From contig CM060318.1 of NCBI GenBank assembly GCA_030674155.1, positions 72,015,717-72,050,716 on the forward strand: DNA of 35,000 nucleotides, in the 5' to 3' direction. Positions within the stretch are counted from its first letter, which is position 1, and every line of letters begins with the position of its first letter. Positions 1 to 8,624 of this stretch are shown here, one piece after another. Origin of the DNA: Stramonita haemastoma (lineage: Eukaryota; Mollusca; Gastropoda; Neogastropoda; Muricidae). The notes below the pieces were generated by a model that made no database searches, was not told where the DNA came from, and saw only the letters and a list, made by a program, of their open reading frames with translations. Both the position numbers and the translations under genes were made by a program.

Positions 1-98
1 ACATATTAACATGACTCTTATCATAGAATAAAAAAAATTATTGCAATACGCATTGTTGGTATGCAAATATTGTTGTTGTTGTTGTTGTCATACTACAG

Positions 99-194
99 CC
101 AATCAGCGGTCTGCTGAGACGCACGAATGCGGTGAACCGTTCCAGCAGGGATGGCTCCGCCTCTCATGGCACCTTGCCTGGTGGCAGCAAGAAG
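99..194 (+). CDS. Polycystin-1-like exon: cytosolic loop, part 1
   Basis: This is a 96-nt open segment between a plausible acceptor (tcatactacag) and a strong donor (AAG|GTGAGC). Frame 0 reads PISGLLRRTNAVNRSS, then RDGSASHGTLPGGSKK: 32 residues, Ser/Arg/Gly-rich, with no membrane segment. It ends in phase 0, matching the phase-0 start of the next exon at 1398. Composition resembles the later RRASMNSLRR segment of the same loop, which in polycystin-1 lies on the cytosolic side between PLAT-proximal helices and the later helices. The call rests on splice borders, phase and composition rather than a recognised motif. The upstream exon is outside the window. Confidence 0.6.
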
Positions 195-229
195 GTGAGC
201 GAGTATTTATTTTTATTTTTTATTTTATT

Positions 230-345
230 TTATTTTGTACCACTTTATGTCACAGCAGATTTCTCTGCGTGAAATTCGGGCTGCTCTCCCCGGGGAGAGC
301 GTGTCGCCACAAGTGCAGCGCCTACCCATTATTTTTTTCCCCCCC
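230..345 (+). repeat. Dispersed repeat family R2, partial copy
   Basis: The segment with CAGCAGATTTCTCTGCGTGA, then GCTGCTCTCCCCGGGGAGAG and AGTGCAGCGCCTACCCA recurs at 466-560, and in reverse complement at about 32,690-32,770. Such a mobile-derived body with a T-rich extension is typical of molluscan SINE-like repeats. The tandem pair here is separated by ATTT-rich DNA. Confidence 0.7.
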
Positions 346-465
346 TCAGGGATGGTGTCTAAACACGACACCTGTGTGCATGCTGGGTTTTTTCAAATTT
401 GTTTATTTATTTATTTATCTATTTATTTATTCATTTATTTATTTATTTATTCATCTATTTATTTA

Positions 466-780
466 TATCACTTTATGCCACAGCAGATTTCTCTGCATGA
501 AATTCCCGCTGCTCTCTCTAGGGGAAAGAGCGTCGCCATAAGTGCAGCGCCTACCTATTACTTTATTTTATTTTATTTTTCCTGTATGCAACTGTTTTTT
601 TTTTTTCCATATCAGAGTGGCTTTTTTTCTACAGAATTTTGCCAGGGACAACCCTCTTGTTGCTGTGGGTTCTTTTACGTGCGCTAAATAATGTGTTACA
701 CACGGACCTCAGTTTATCGTCTCATCAGAAAGACTAGTACCCAGACCGCCACTCATGATCTGATGGATGGGGGAAAGGTT
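466..780 (+). repeat. Dispersed repeat family R2, longer copy
   Basis: This copy starts with the same CAGCAGATTTCTCTGC body and continues through CAGAATTTTGCCAGGGACAA and a GTGGGTTCTTTTACGTGCGC segment, then a part reading TCAGTTTATCGTCTCATCAG and ACCCAGACCGCCACTCATGA. The 640-690 part recurs at 9,245-9,305, and the reverse complement of the whole block lies at 32,570-32,775. I recognise this as a common gastropod interspersed repeat, but cannot name the family. Confidence 0.7.
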
Positions 781-784
781 TGGG

Positions 785-1020
785 GCTTAAACGGAGGCAT
801 CCCCACCTCCTAGAAATTCTGTGCTATCAATTCACTGTTTTCTGACCCTCTCTTTGTTTCTGCCTTGTTCCTTTTCTTCCTGTCGCCTTTTTTGGGGGGT
901 TATTTTCTGCCTTCTTGTTCCATTCTGTCTCCTGTCTGGAATGTTTAAGGAAGAAAAAATATTCACTAAGGTGGAGAGAGGGCTCCTACTTTTCAAAATG
1001 TTTCTGGATTGGTGGTTTTA
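785..1020 (+). repeat. Repeat segment shared with 7910-8110
   Basis: The text around ATCCCCACCTCCTAGAAATT, CTCTTTGTTTCTGCCTTGTT and CTTCCTGTCGCC is matched in direct orientation by 7,945-8,050 (CATCTCCACTTCTGGAAATT, CTCTTTTTGTTTCTACCTTG, CTTCCTGTCATCC). The two copies are clearly diverged. It follows a copy of R2 here and may be the tail part of a longer element. Confidence 0.55.
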
Positions 1021-1140
1021 AGGTAAGACGTCTGCCTGGAAAATGAGAAGTGAAAGTTCAATCACTGTTTTTGCTTTTTTTAAATATTTTTTTTTCATTT
1101 TTTACCTTGAATGGTAGTCTGGGTGCTAGTTTTTCAGATG

Positions 1141-1200
1141 AAAGTGAGTGAGTGAGTGAGTGAGTGAGTGAGGGGAGGGAGGGAGTGTGTGTGTGTGTGT

Positions 1201-1241
<41 letters not shown>
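1141..1241. repeat. GTGA / GT microsatellite
   Basis: Repeated GTGA units (1143-1170) pass into a long GT run reaching 1241. It is intronic, upstream of the exon at 1398. Confidence 0.9.
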
Positions 1242-1244
<3 letters not shown>

Positions 1245-1397
1245 CATACCTATGTAATCACCTCTGCAGAAAATGTCTCCAAACTTTCAACACAGACCAT
1301 CTAGTTCATCACAACCATTTTCTTTCAGACAGAACACTGCATTCTCTTTTTTAGCTTTCTCTCTCACCCTTCTGTACACCTGCTCACTTGCTTGCAG

Positions 1398-1858
1398 TCC
1401 GTTAAAGTCATCCAGCGGACCCAAGGCCTGATGTGGGACCAGGAAAGCATCCTCAAGTCCTGGCCAGAAAAACTCCCATCCTTCGCAGAAGAAGAAAAAG
1501 ACAAAACCACAACCAACAACGCTACAGCAGCAGCAGCCACCACCACCACCACCACCACCACCGCGACCAGCTCTGGCTCGGATGGGACAGGTGTCGTGGA
1601 TGAATCCTCAGCCCCTGTACCCTCGACTTCAGGCACTGTGGCCAAAACAGAGTCCTCAAGGTCTGGGTCTTCAGGTGCAGCAGGCATCAGCAAAACTTCC
1701 TCGATGACCAGCAAAACAGCACCCCCCTCCTCCTTGAAGAAGACCAGCTCTGGCCCCAGTAAGGGCAGCACAGGAGGGCAGTTTGTCAAGGGGAAGGTGG
1801 GGCCCCCACCCCCACCTCCTAAAGGCCCCGTCACCACTCGCAAGACGGCTTCTTCAAG
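1398..1858 (+). CDS. Polycystin-1-like exon: Ser/Thr/Pro-rich cytosolic loop, part 2
   Basis: This 461-nt exon lies between the acceptor cttgcttgcag and the donor TCAAG|GTGAGG. It reads SVKVIQRTQGLMWDQESILK, then SWPEKLPSFAEEEKDK, followed by low-complexity sequence: an Ala/Thr run encoded by GCA and ACC repeats (about 1524-1563), Ser/Gly/Thr-rich stretches, a lysine-rich segment and a proline run (PPPPPP, about 1801-1818) near the end. It starts in phase 0 and ends in phase 2. The globular-looking first 35 residues and flexible remainder fit a cytosolic linker of the polycystin-1 family. The proline run could bind SH3 or WW partners, but that is only inference. The phase-2 exit does not lead into the conserved-looking frame of the next exon. 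Confidence 0.72.
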
Positions 1859-1879
1859 GTGAGGTGTTGTGTTTTGGGT

Positions 1880-2098
1880 GAATAGGGGGGGGCTTGGTGT
1901 GTGATTGTGAGTGGAGATGGTGATGTGTGTGTGTGTGTTGTGTGTGTGTGTGTGTTGGTCGTGCTGGTGATGTGCGTGTGTGGTGGTGGTGCTGTGTGTG
2001 TGTGTGTGTGTGTGTGTGTGTTGTGTGTGCTGAGTGTGTGTGGTGTGTGTGAGTCTGTGGTATGTGTGTGCTAGTGTGTGTGTGTGGCGTGCGTGTGT

Positions 2099-2158
<60 letters not shown>

Positions 2159-2170
2159 GTGTGTGTGATC
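1880..2170. repeat. GT-rich microsatellite after the donor at 1858
   Basis: This is an imperfect (GT)n tract interrupted by TGG, TGCTG and GAGT words, with a perfect GT run at about 2101-2156. It begins roughly 20 bases after the 5' splice site. Confidence 0.9.
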
Positions 2171-2622
2171 TTCCCATTCATCTCCGGCTTAGAAATATAA
2201 GAAGTGCAATGATTAAAAGTAGGGTAAGAATGTGATGATCAAATACAGAGACATAACCCTGTGACAGTGAATCAGCAAAAGATTTTCTGGTTTGTTTGGT
2301 TTGGTTTCTATTTTGGTGGGAAGGCTGGTTGGTTGTATTTTTAAAGGTATTTCTTACATAACAGTTGTGATGGCAATCTCAAGCGAGTGAGTAAGCATTT
2401 CTTCCTTATTTAATAAGACAGTAGCGTTTGCTGAACTCCCAGTCTGCATAAGAAGTTACCAAAAAAATCCTCAGCACGATTATTACCAGCAAACAAAGAT
2501 CAGAGTACGTCTCTTAAGGGGAGAGTTTTCCAACGACCCAGCTGTTCACAAAACTAAATTTTTGCCTTGCGTTCAGTTCAAATAGCCCCAGAGCCCCACT
2601 ATCCTGTAAACCTTTGACACAG

Positions 2623-2967
2623 GTTTCTGCTCATGCTTGGCCCATGTTTGTTGACGGCGCTCAGGTGGACGCAGACAACGTCTGCAATGACGAGTTCATC
2701 GACGAACTGGACCAGCTGGACAGGGAGCTGAAGAAGTCCTCCTCCATGCGGAGCAGAGCATCCATGAACAGCGGCAGCGGCGGGAAAGGCCGAGGGCTGG
2801 TGAAGAAACACTCCTCCCACTCCTCCCACAGCGCTGCCATCAGCGACCTGTTTGAGTCGGACGACGACTGGGTGTCTGAGGGGCTGGAGGCCAAAGGAAA
2901 GGGGTCAGCGGAGGAGGCGACGAGCAGCGGCAGCCTTCAACCCTCGCCAGGCCCCTAGCTTGGGCAG
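2623..2967 (+). CDS. Polycystin-1-like exon: acidic and serine-rich loop, part 3 (frame conflict)
   Basis: The acceptor is cctttgacacag and the donor is GGGCAG|GTAGTA; the exon is 345 nt. The convincing reading starts VSAHAWPMFVDGAQVDADNV and continues with CNDEFIDELDQLDRELKK, SSSMRSRASMNS, GGKGRG, HSSHSSHSAAISDLFESD and DDWVSEG. The FIDELDQLDRELKK part is helix/coiled-coil-like. This frame meets TAG at 2956-2958, nine bases before the donor. The neighbouring exons need phase 2 at both ends, and the phase-2 frame at the 3' end reads AAAFNPRQAPSLG and joins naturally to RRASMNSLRR. So a frame change is needed near the start and again near 2920-2950. Alternatively the TAG is a real end of a truncated isoform. 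Confidence 0.65.
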
Positions 2968-2995
2968 GTAGTAGTGACCTTGACCTTGACTTGAT

Positions 2996-3190
2996 GGGTT
3001 GAATGGCTGGTTGGGGGGTTGGTTGGTTGGTTGGTGGGTGGTTGGTGTTGGGTGGGTGTGGTAGGGGTTTGTTGTGGTTGGTGGGTGGTTGGTTGTGGTG
3101 GTTGGTTGGTTGGTTGGTGGTTGGTGGGTTGAACTGGTTGGCTGGTTGTGCACTGGTTGGATGGTTGATTGGCTGGGTGAATGGCTGGAT
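2996..3190 (+). repeat. GGTTGG / GGTGGG tandem repeat in intron
   Basis: About 195 bases are built from GGTTGG, GGTGGG and GGCTGG words, starting 29 bases downstream of the donor at 2967. The G-strand is the sense strand, so the pre-mRNA would carry many short G-tracts that could form two- or three-layer quadruplexes. A translated run of W/G/V/L residues here is an artefact of the repeat. Confidence 0.85.
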
Positions 3191-3593
3191 TGTTGACTGG
3201 TTCTTTGGTAGTTTATGTTTCTATGCTTTCCATCTGTCTGTCTCTATGATGTCTAACTTGTCATTGATTTTTAGTTTGGTTGATTTTTTTAAAGAAATGT
3301 GTTTTGTCGATCTCTTACATAACATCTGTACACAGGGTGGCACTAGCACTTGGTATTCATTCTAGGGATTCAGAAGTTTACTTCTTTCTTTCATATTTCT
3401 GAATGCAGCTAGAACAGTGGCAATGTAGAGGAGATTTTATTATTTGTCACCGTACGGGCCACAAATACAATCAAATCATCTTATTTTTGGTCTTATCGTC
3501 ATTCATTTTTATATTGAATTTTTTTAGTCACGCTGTTGCTTTTCACCTTTACCATAACTGCAGTTACATACAACTTTATACCATCTGTTAGCA

Positions 3594-3725
3594 GCTGTCA
3601 GTTTCCCCCACTTTCAGCTCCTCTCAGCTGCTAATCCATTCCATCCAGGTGTGCTAATTATAGCAGAAACTGACCGCACTTGGCTTTGGTAAAGTAGAGA
3701 GTGCTCTTATTTTAGCACTGGACCC
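3594..3725 (-). repeat. Dispersed repeat R4, inverted relative to 17240-17425
   Basis: The words AGCTGTCAGTTTCCCCCACT, TTCAGCTCCTCTCAG, TATAGCAG, CTGACC and TTTTAGCAC occur in the same order in the reverse complement of 17,240-17,425. It is a diverged interspersed repeat immediately followed by the SINE at 3729. Confidence 0.7.
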
Positions 3726-3728
3726 TTG

Positions 3729-4040
3729 AGGGGACGGGACAGCTCAGTGGTCAGAGCGCTCGCTTTCCCCCACCAGATGTTAAGCACTGTCAAGCATGGT
3801 CACCAGTTGGAATGGGTGACTGTTTAGTGCCTTGGCTACAGTACAGTTCACCCAGCTGTAAATGGGTACCTTCCCTCTTTAAGGTCAGGAAGGTAAAAGC
3901 AGCGAAGGAGAGGAGGAGATGGGTACCACCCTCAACAATGCTGCTGGCCCCTAGAGAAGCTTGAGGTCTCTGACGCCTTGCTCCCCAAACACCACACAGG
4001 TTTATGATAGGAACCCCTTTACCTTTACCTGATCTTTTTA
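3729..4040 (+). mobile_element. tRNA-derived SINE (A-box-like head, ttaccttt tail)
   Basis: The head contains GACAGCTCAGTGGTCAGAGC, which resembles a pol III A box with the D-arm of a tRNA. It is followed by a body (ACTGTTTAGTGCCTTGGCTA, CACCCAGCTGTAAATGGGTA, CAATGCTGCTGGCCCCTAGA, TCTCTGACGCCTTGCTCCCC) and a short tail of TTTACCTTTACCTGA type. This is the organisation of a SINE. I recognise the body as widespread in molluscan genomes, without a family name. Confidence 0.75.
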
Positions 4041-4170
4041 CCCCTTGACTGAGTGATGCTGGAGCTGAGGTCTCTGACGCCTCGCTCCCCAAAAGACCCA
4101 CAGGTTATGATGGGAACACCTTTTACCTTTACCTGACCTTTTTCCCCTTGACTGAGTGATGCTGGAGGTG
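4036..4170 (+). repeat. Partial tandem duplicate of the SINE 3' end
   Basis: The sequence CTGAGGTCTCTGACGCCTCG through GGAACACCTTTTACCTTTAC and CCCCTTGACTGAGTGATGCT repeats the end of the preceding SINE (3965-4062), including its post-tail segment. It therefore reads as a local tandem duplication rather than a second insertion. Confidence 0.7.
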
Positions 4171-4465
4171 CGTGGTGTGGAAATTCAAGATTCAAGATTT
4201 AATTCGCCTTTGACCCCTCTTGGGGCATGGAGGATTTTAAACAAAATCAACTGTAACATATATAATTTGCATTAATAGAATACGTTCATACACAGAATTT
4301 CACAGAAATAAAAATATAGTCAACCTTTTCATTAATGTCATGCAACTTAACTCTTAAGCATGAATTTGCTAAGTTTTAATCACATATTTTTATCATCAAA
4401 AGAGAACAAATTACAAAATGTGAACACGGATCTTGGATACAAATATTCATGAGGTAGGACATTCT

Positions 4466-4561
4466 TCCGAAGCTCGGAAAACTTTGGACATTCCATTATG
4501 AAGTGAAACACATTCTCCGAAGCTCAGAAAACTTTGGACATTCCATTATGAAGTGAAACGC
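4466..4561 (+). repeat. 50-bp tandem duplication before an exon
   Basis: Two nearly identical 50-bp copies begin with TCCGAAGCTCGGAAAACTTT at 4466 and TCCGAAGCTCAGAAAACTTT at 4516, each running through CCATTATGAAGTGAAAC. It ends about 50 bases before the acceptor at 4611. Confidence 0.9.
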
Positions 4562-4611
4562 ATCTCCTATCGTTTTCATGTGACATTGTTTACAAAGACG
4601 ATTTTCCACAG

Positions 4612-4781
4612 GCGTGCCAGCATGAACAGCCTGAGGCGACTGCGCATGGCATCCATGCACCTACCCAGTAGTGCCGAGAGTTCCATGCTCCGCCGTGACA
4701 GCAGCTTCATGCCAAGAGACAACACCTTCAACAGCTTCATGTCGGAAAAGTCACGCACCACCCTGTCCACGCTGCTCAAGA
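4612..4781 (+). CDS. Polycystin-1-like exon: basic cytosolic loop, part 4
   Basis: The acceptor is cgattttccacag and the donor is AAGA|GTGAGT; the exon is 170 nt, entering with one base and leaving one base (phase 1). It reads (R)RASMNSLRRLRMASMHLP, SSAESSMLRRDSSFMPRD, NTFNSFMSEKSRTTLSTLLK(S). RRAS and LRRDS resemble basophilic kinase (PKA-type) sites, expected on a cytosolic loop; that is inference. The phase-1 exit joins the next exon without a frame problem (A + GC gives Ser). Confidence 0.75.
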
Positions 4782-4786
4782 GTGAG

Positions 4787-4930
4787 TGTGTGTGTGTGCA
4801 ACAAAGTAGATTGGAGGAGGAAAGGAGGGAGGGAGTGGGGGCGAGGGGGTGGAGGAGGGGGATGTTGGGGTGGGGAGGGGGGAGGAGGGGAGGAGAGGAG
4901 TCATGCGGAATGTTTATTTTTTATTTATTT
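4787..4930. repeat. GT, GGGA-rich and ATTT low-complexity intron start
   Basis: A short GT run directly after the donor is followed by a purine tract of GGAGGGG words (4815-4898) and then ATTT repeats (4914-4932). Confidence 0.8.
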
Positions 4931-4944
4931 ATTTTGTGTTGTGT

Positions 4945-5140
4945 GTATATCGTGATAATGGAATAAGCACTCGTGTGCTTTTTAACATCCAGTCCCCGTG
5001 TGCATGCAGTTTTGTAAATCTTGTCATCTGTTCCCACTGGCACATAATGGCCTACTCTTACGAAAGCGGAACAGGTTTAATGCGTGAGCAAGATGTTCTG
5101 CGTGCGTTCACACACGGGGCTCGGTTTATAGTCATCTGAA
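4945..5140 (-). mobile_element. SINE family R1, partial copy (inverted)
   Basis: GATAATGGAATAAGCACTCG, ACATCCAGTCCCCGTGTGCA, TGGCCTACTCTTACGAAAGC and GCGTTCACACACGGGGCTCG recur in the same order at 22,865-23,040 and 31,020-31,205, and in reverse complement at 5,600-5,812 and 23,590-23,745. The strand is given relative to the tRNA-like head seen in the copy at 5531. Confidence 0.8.
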
Positions 5141-5149
5141 TGTGAGGGG

Positions 5150-5309
5150 GGGAGGAGGGGTAGGTAAGTGTAGTGTGTATGTGTGGGTGTGTGTGGGTGT
5201 TGGTGTATGTGTGTGTGTGGTGGGGGGGGTAGGGGATGGGTTTGAGTGTGTGGTGTATGGTGTAGTGTAGTGTAGTGTGTGGTGTGGTGTGTGTGGTGTG
5301 TGGGTGTTG

Positions 5310-5389
<80 letters not shown>

Positions 5390-5390
5390 C
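5150..5390. repeat. Long GT microsatellite
   Basis: An imperfect TGTGG/GTAGTG region is followed by an almost perfect (GT)n run of about 80 bases at 5309-5387. The poly-His/Thr readings on the minus strand here are microsatellite artefacts. Confidence 0.95.
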
Positions 5391-5530
5391 CATCTCTTTA
5401 ATAGACATGTAAACATATGCAAGATTGTATAGTCTCATGTATAAGCATGAAATTACGATGCATAATATGCTTGTGCATGCATTCAGACTCACAGTTACGT
5501 GTATACATCACACATGTGCACATACAATTT

Positions 5531-5812
5531 AACGACCCGGGTTCGATTCTTGTTTGAGGAGATTTTTCTCCTGGAGTTAACATCAGTGCTGACTCCACTT
5601 TCCACTTTCCCCATAGTCCTTCAGATGAGACTATAAGCGTGTGAATGCACGCAGAATATCTTGCACACATGTTAAATCCTGTTCTGCTTTTCATTAGAGT
5701 AGGCCATCGTATGCCAGTGGGAACAGATGACATTTACAAAACTGTATACACAAGGGGACTGGATGTAAAAAAGCACATGAGTGCTTATCCCATTATCCTC
5801 GATATAAAAGAA
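5531..5812 (+). mobile_element. SINE family R1 with B-box-like promoter element
   Basis: The head contains GGTTCGATTC (5540-5549), a good match to the tRNA pol III B box. The R1 body follows in the orientation opposite to the copy at 4945: CCATAGTCCTTCAGATGAGA, CTTGCACACATGTTAAATCC, TAGGCCATCGTATGCCAGTG and ending CATTATCCTCGATATAAAAG. It lies about 400 bases from an inverted copy in the same intron. Confidence 0.78.
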
Positions 5813-5844
5813 TATAATAAATCAAGTTTAAATCAAGAATATGA

Positions 5845-6060
5845 TTATCAAGTCAAGACAAGTCAAAAACACTTTAATCATCCCTGAAGGACAATTACAA
5901 TACTGACAGGCATATTGATATGAATCATAATCAAAAGACACAAGATAGCTACATTTCATTTCTTTATTCTTTATTCTTTTATTTCAAGGATAATGGAATA
6001 AGCACTCATATGCTATATTTTACATCCAGTCCCTGTGTGTGGTCCACCTTCAGCGGATAT
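5845..6060. repeat. CAAGT-type repeat and R1 fragment
   Basis: 5848-5905 has CAAGTCAAGACAAGTCAA followed by CACTTTAATCATCCCTGAAG, a motif type also seen at 6,700-6,760 and 4,180-4,215. 5,985-6,045 is a short R1 piece (GATAATGGAATAAGCACTCA, ACATCCAGTCCCTGTGTGTG). Confidence 0.6.
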
Positions 6061-6196
6061 CTGACACATAGAAGAATTGGCAGGGTGTGCATTTTGCCTT
6101 GGCTGTGGAAAGAATCGCTAATCACGTCAAAGTGCAGTGTATGTATTGATGGGCACTTGATAATGAAAATGTTCACTTTTGTAATTGCTGGTAACA

Positions 6197-6395
6197 AAAA
6201 AAAAAAAAAAAAGAAAGAAACAAGCCGTGATGCATTATCACCAGCTTGACACAACCACGCAATTTCTCCGTCCACAGGCCAAAATAAAAAAAATTAATAT
6301 AAAAAAAAGAATAAATAAAATAAATAAATTTCTTGGTCCACAAGCCAAAAAATAAATAAATAAATATTTTTTTTTAAATTAAAAAAAAAATTTCT
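6197..6395. other. A-rich low-complexity tract before an exon
   Basis: Runs of A, AAATA and AATAAATA dominate up to 10 bases before the acceptor at 6405. The pyrimidine tract of that acceptor is short (tttctgggtccccag). Confidence 0.7.
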
Positions 6396-6405
6396 GGGTC
6401 CCCAG

Positions 6406-6626
6406 GCCACATGCAGTTGCTAAGCAACCCAGAGGAGGACCGTGGCTGTCGTCTGCCGTGGTTCTGCGTGTACGTGGGTTACGGCATCTGCCTGCTGCTG
6501 TGCCTGGTGTCCACGCTGATGGTGATGCTGTACGGCTACAACTTTGGCTCCGCCATCGCCCTGCAGTGGCTCCTGTCCGTCCTCCTCGCCTTCCTCTGCT
6601 CCATCCTCCTTCTGGAGCCCCTCAAG
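6406..6626 (+). CDS. Polycystin-1-like exon: two transmembrane helices
   Basis: The acceptor is gggtccccag and the donor is CTCAAG|GTGGGG; the exon is 221 nt, with phase 1 in and phase 0 out. It reads (S)HMQLLSNPEEDRGCRLPW, FCVYVGYGICLLLCLVSTL, MVMLYGYNFGSAIALQWLL, SVLLAFLCSILLLEPLK. LPWxCVYV and the following two hydrophobic helices, with YGYNFG between them and ALQW starting the second, match the LPWWCVY...QPLK segment characteristic of polycystin-1-type proteins. It is the clearest family marker on the N-terminal side of the window. The frame is intact. Confidence 0.92.
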
Positions 6627-6639
6627 GTGGGGGGAGGGG

Positions 6640-6647
6640 TGGGGGGG

Positions 6648-6692
<45 letters not shown>

Positions 6693-6695
6693 GTG
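6640..6695. repeat. GT microsatellite directly after a donor
   Basis: A GGGGTGGGG stretch and then a (GT)n run of about 40 bases begin within 25 bases of the donor at 6627. Confidence 0.9.
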
Positions 6696-6699
6696 TGTG

Positions 6700-6996
6700 A
6701 AGTCAAGTTAAGTCGAGTCAAGTCAAATTTTTATTTCCAGATGGTACATTGAATAATCATTGATTTGCATTTTTTCATCAAGCCATCTATCTAAAGAAAA
6801 ACAACAACAACAAAAAATAAAAGCAAAGAAAACCCCCTAACAAACAAACAAAAAAAACCCCAAAACATTTCACCAACATTAATTAACTAACATGATTTCA
6901 ACAGCCTTAAAAATAAAATATGCCTATAGATGATACAAGCAACAACAATAACAACAAAAACAACCAAAAAAAAAAAACCCACTCAAAAGTCACTCA

Positions 6997-7062
<66 letters not shown>

Positions 7063-7575
7063 CACACACACATTCGCCTGCTCGTCCACACAGCACATAT
7101 GGAAGTACGCGCATGCACACATTTAAAGTTTTAAAATATTATAAAGTGTCAAACAAACAGCTTATATCAGTTACAATGTCACCAATACCATTATTTAAGA
7201 CTTAAAAAAAACAGAATCCATGAAATGTCAATAAGCAATTCATGTCAGATTACAATATCTCCATGCTTCAGTTCATACTTTATATATAAGAAGGAAGAAA
7301 AAGGAAAAAACAACAAACGCAATCAATACCATATGATAATACCCATCACCACTGAGAGGAAATAACATTAACACTAACAAACATACAAACAAACAAAAAA
7401 CCCCAAACATACAAACAAACAAAAACAACAAAAAACCAACCAAACAAAAACGAGAAACGGGAGGGGGGTTGGAACGGCTGGGGAGGGGGTATCAAGGAGG
7501 AAGGGGAAAAACACAAACAGCAAGTACTGAAAGTTGCCAGCAGTGACTGCCAGATGACGTTGGTGTGTAAACCAG
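6700..7575. other. Intron: CAAGT motif, A/C-rich tracts, CA microsatellite
   Basis: It contains AGTCAAGTTAAGTCGAGTCA (6701-6720), CAACAA and AAAAC-rich stretches, a (CA)n run at about 6996-7062 and CAAACAAA words at 7375-7450. No coding signal was seen. Confidence 0.6.
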
Positions 7576-7687
7576 GTGGTGATCCTCGCTCTGTACGTTG
7601 CTGTGGTGGTGAAAGATGCAGAGAGAGACGTGGAAGCCGACTCCATCGATGTCATGCCCTCCTTTGAAGCCAACGAACAGCTTGAAG
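7576..7687 (+). CDS. Polycystin-1-like exon: end of helix pair and connector
   Basis: The acceptor is gtgtaaaccag and the donor is CTTGAAG|GTTGGT; the exon is 112 nt, phase 0 in and phase 1 out. It reads VVILALYVAVVVKDAERDVE, then ADSIDVMPSFEANEQLEG. The first 13 residues complete the hydrophobic helix that begins in the previous exon (EPLK|VVILALYVAVVVK), as in polycystin-1 proteins. The rest is an acidic connector. The phase-1 exit does not fit the VKFRPL frame of the next exon, so a one-base discrepancy lies in or near this junction. Confidence 0.85.
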
Positions 7688-7694
7688 GTTGGTG

Positions 7695-7745
7695 ACCGTT
7701 TTATCCTCCTTTAAGGTAGCAGCATTCTGACTTTGGGGATATTTG
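7695..7745 (-). repeat. Dispersed repeat R5, short inverted copy
   Basis: The reverse complement reads like ATATCCCCAAAGTCAGAATG, CTGCTACCTTAAAGG, matching the R5 core (CCAAAGTTGGGATGCAGCTA, CCTT) at 22,355-22,395 and 32,135-32,165. Confidence 0.6.
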
Positions 7746-7909
7746 TAACAATAACTCTTGACTGACTGATCCAGCAAGTGAAAGTGTAGACTCCTGTACC
7801 CTGCCCCTTTCTCATCCTTGCTTAGCACCGCCACTACCCCCCACTTTTCGGCTTTCTTCTCCCCCTGCACTGTGATCATGCCTGCAGACGTGGAGATTTT
7901 CATGTGCTC

Positions 7910-8110
7910 TGTTCCCCCGTGGGGATGCTCGGGGCCAGGCAGTATACATAGCATCTCCACTTCTGGAAATTCTGTGCTGTGAATCCCCACTTTTCTATCC
8001 CTCTTTTTGTTTCTACCTTGTACCTGTTCTTCCTGTCATCCCCTTCTTGCTTTTTTTGTGCTTTCTGCATTCATTCTCTTGCCTTTTTTTTCCAAAAGAT
8101 TCAAATAGAA
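7910..8110 (+). repeat. Repeat segment shared with 785-1020
   Basis: It is a diverged direct copy of the segment at about 790-940, with TCTCCACTTCTGGAAATTCT and CTTCCTGTCATCCCC. No coding signal is seen in this intron (7,688-8,624) otherwise. Short CTCTCC words lie at 8,425-8,480. Confidence 0.5.
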
Positions 8111-8624
8111 CAATTCTCTCCCATGCTGAAGTTGGATCGGACCGGGCCTATGTGTCCTTTGCTTATTTGTGCTTAATAGTTTGATCAAGCACATTATTCG
8201 CGGGTGATCATACAAAAGGAGAAACAACGTTGCTGTGTGATTATGTCGACAGTAGAGAAGAAAACAATGCTATACCTCTTCACAGAACACTAGTGCCAGC
8301 CTTCCCTCATCAGCCAATGATGCTTGGTTTTCAGGGGTGCACTATATTATTAATAGCTATCTAACTATGTGTCTCTAGGGCAAGCTCTAGACTCATCTTC
8401 TCTAGGGCATCATTGATATGCCCATCTCCTCTCCTCTCCTGCTTTACCATCTCTCTGCTCCTAACTATCCATCTTCTCTGGGGGACTGTACTGTACCGTC
8501 TACACGGTCTATTGGCATCTAGCCCGACTGCTGCTTAATCATGGCCCGGGGGAGCGACCCCTACAGACTGACAACCAGTTCCCTTCCAGTTCCCCTCATT
8601 CAGCCAGTGCTGCCTGTGTTTCAG

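Larger units (their letters stand above)
195..1397. other. Intron with repeat fragments and GT microsatellite
   Basis: No coding signal was seen. It contains two tandem copies of a dispersed repeat (about 230-345 and 466-780), T-rich ATTT tracts (370-470), a segment at about 785-1020 that is similar to 7910-8110, and a GTGA/GT microsatellite at 1141-1241. Confidence 0.6.

Noticed and set aside
2951..2958. TAG as the natural end of the gene
   Set aside because: Downstream exons continue the same protein family through S6 and the C-tail, and the following splice donor fits; a frame problem is likelier, though a short isoform cannot be excluded.
3732..3800. Functional tRNA gene
   Set aside because: An A-box-like stretch exists but no cloverleaf with anticodon arm and matching acceptor stem was found; it heads a SINE body.
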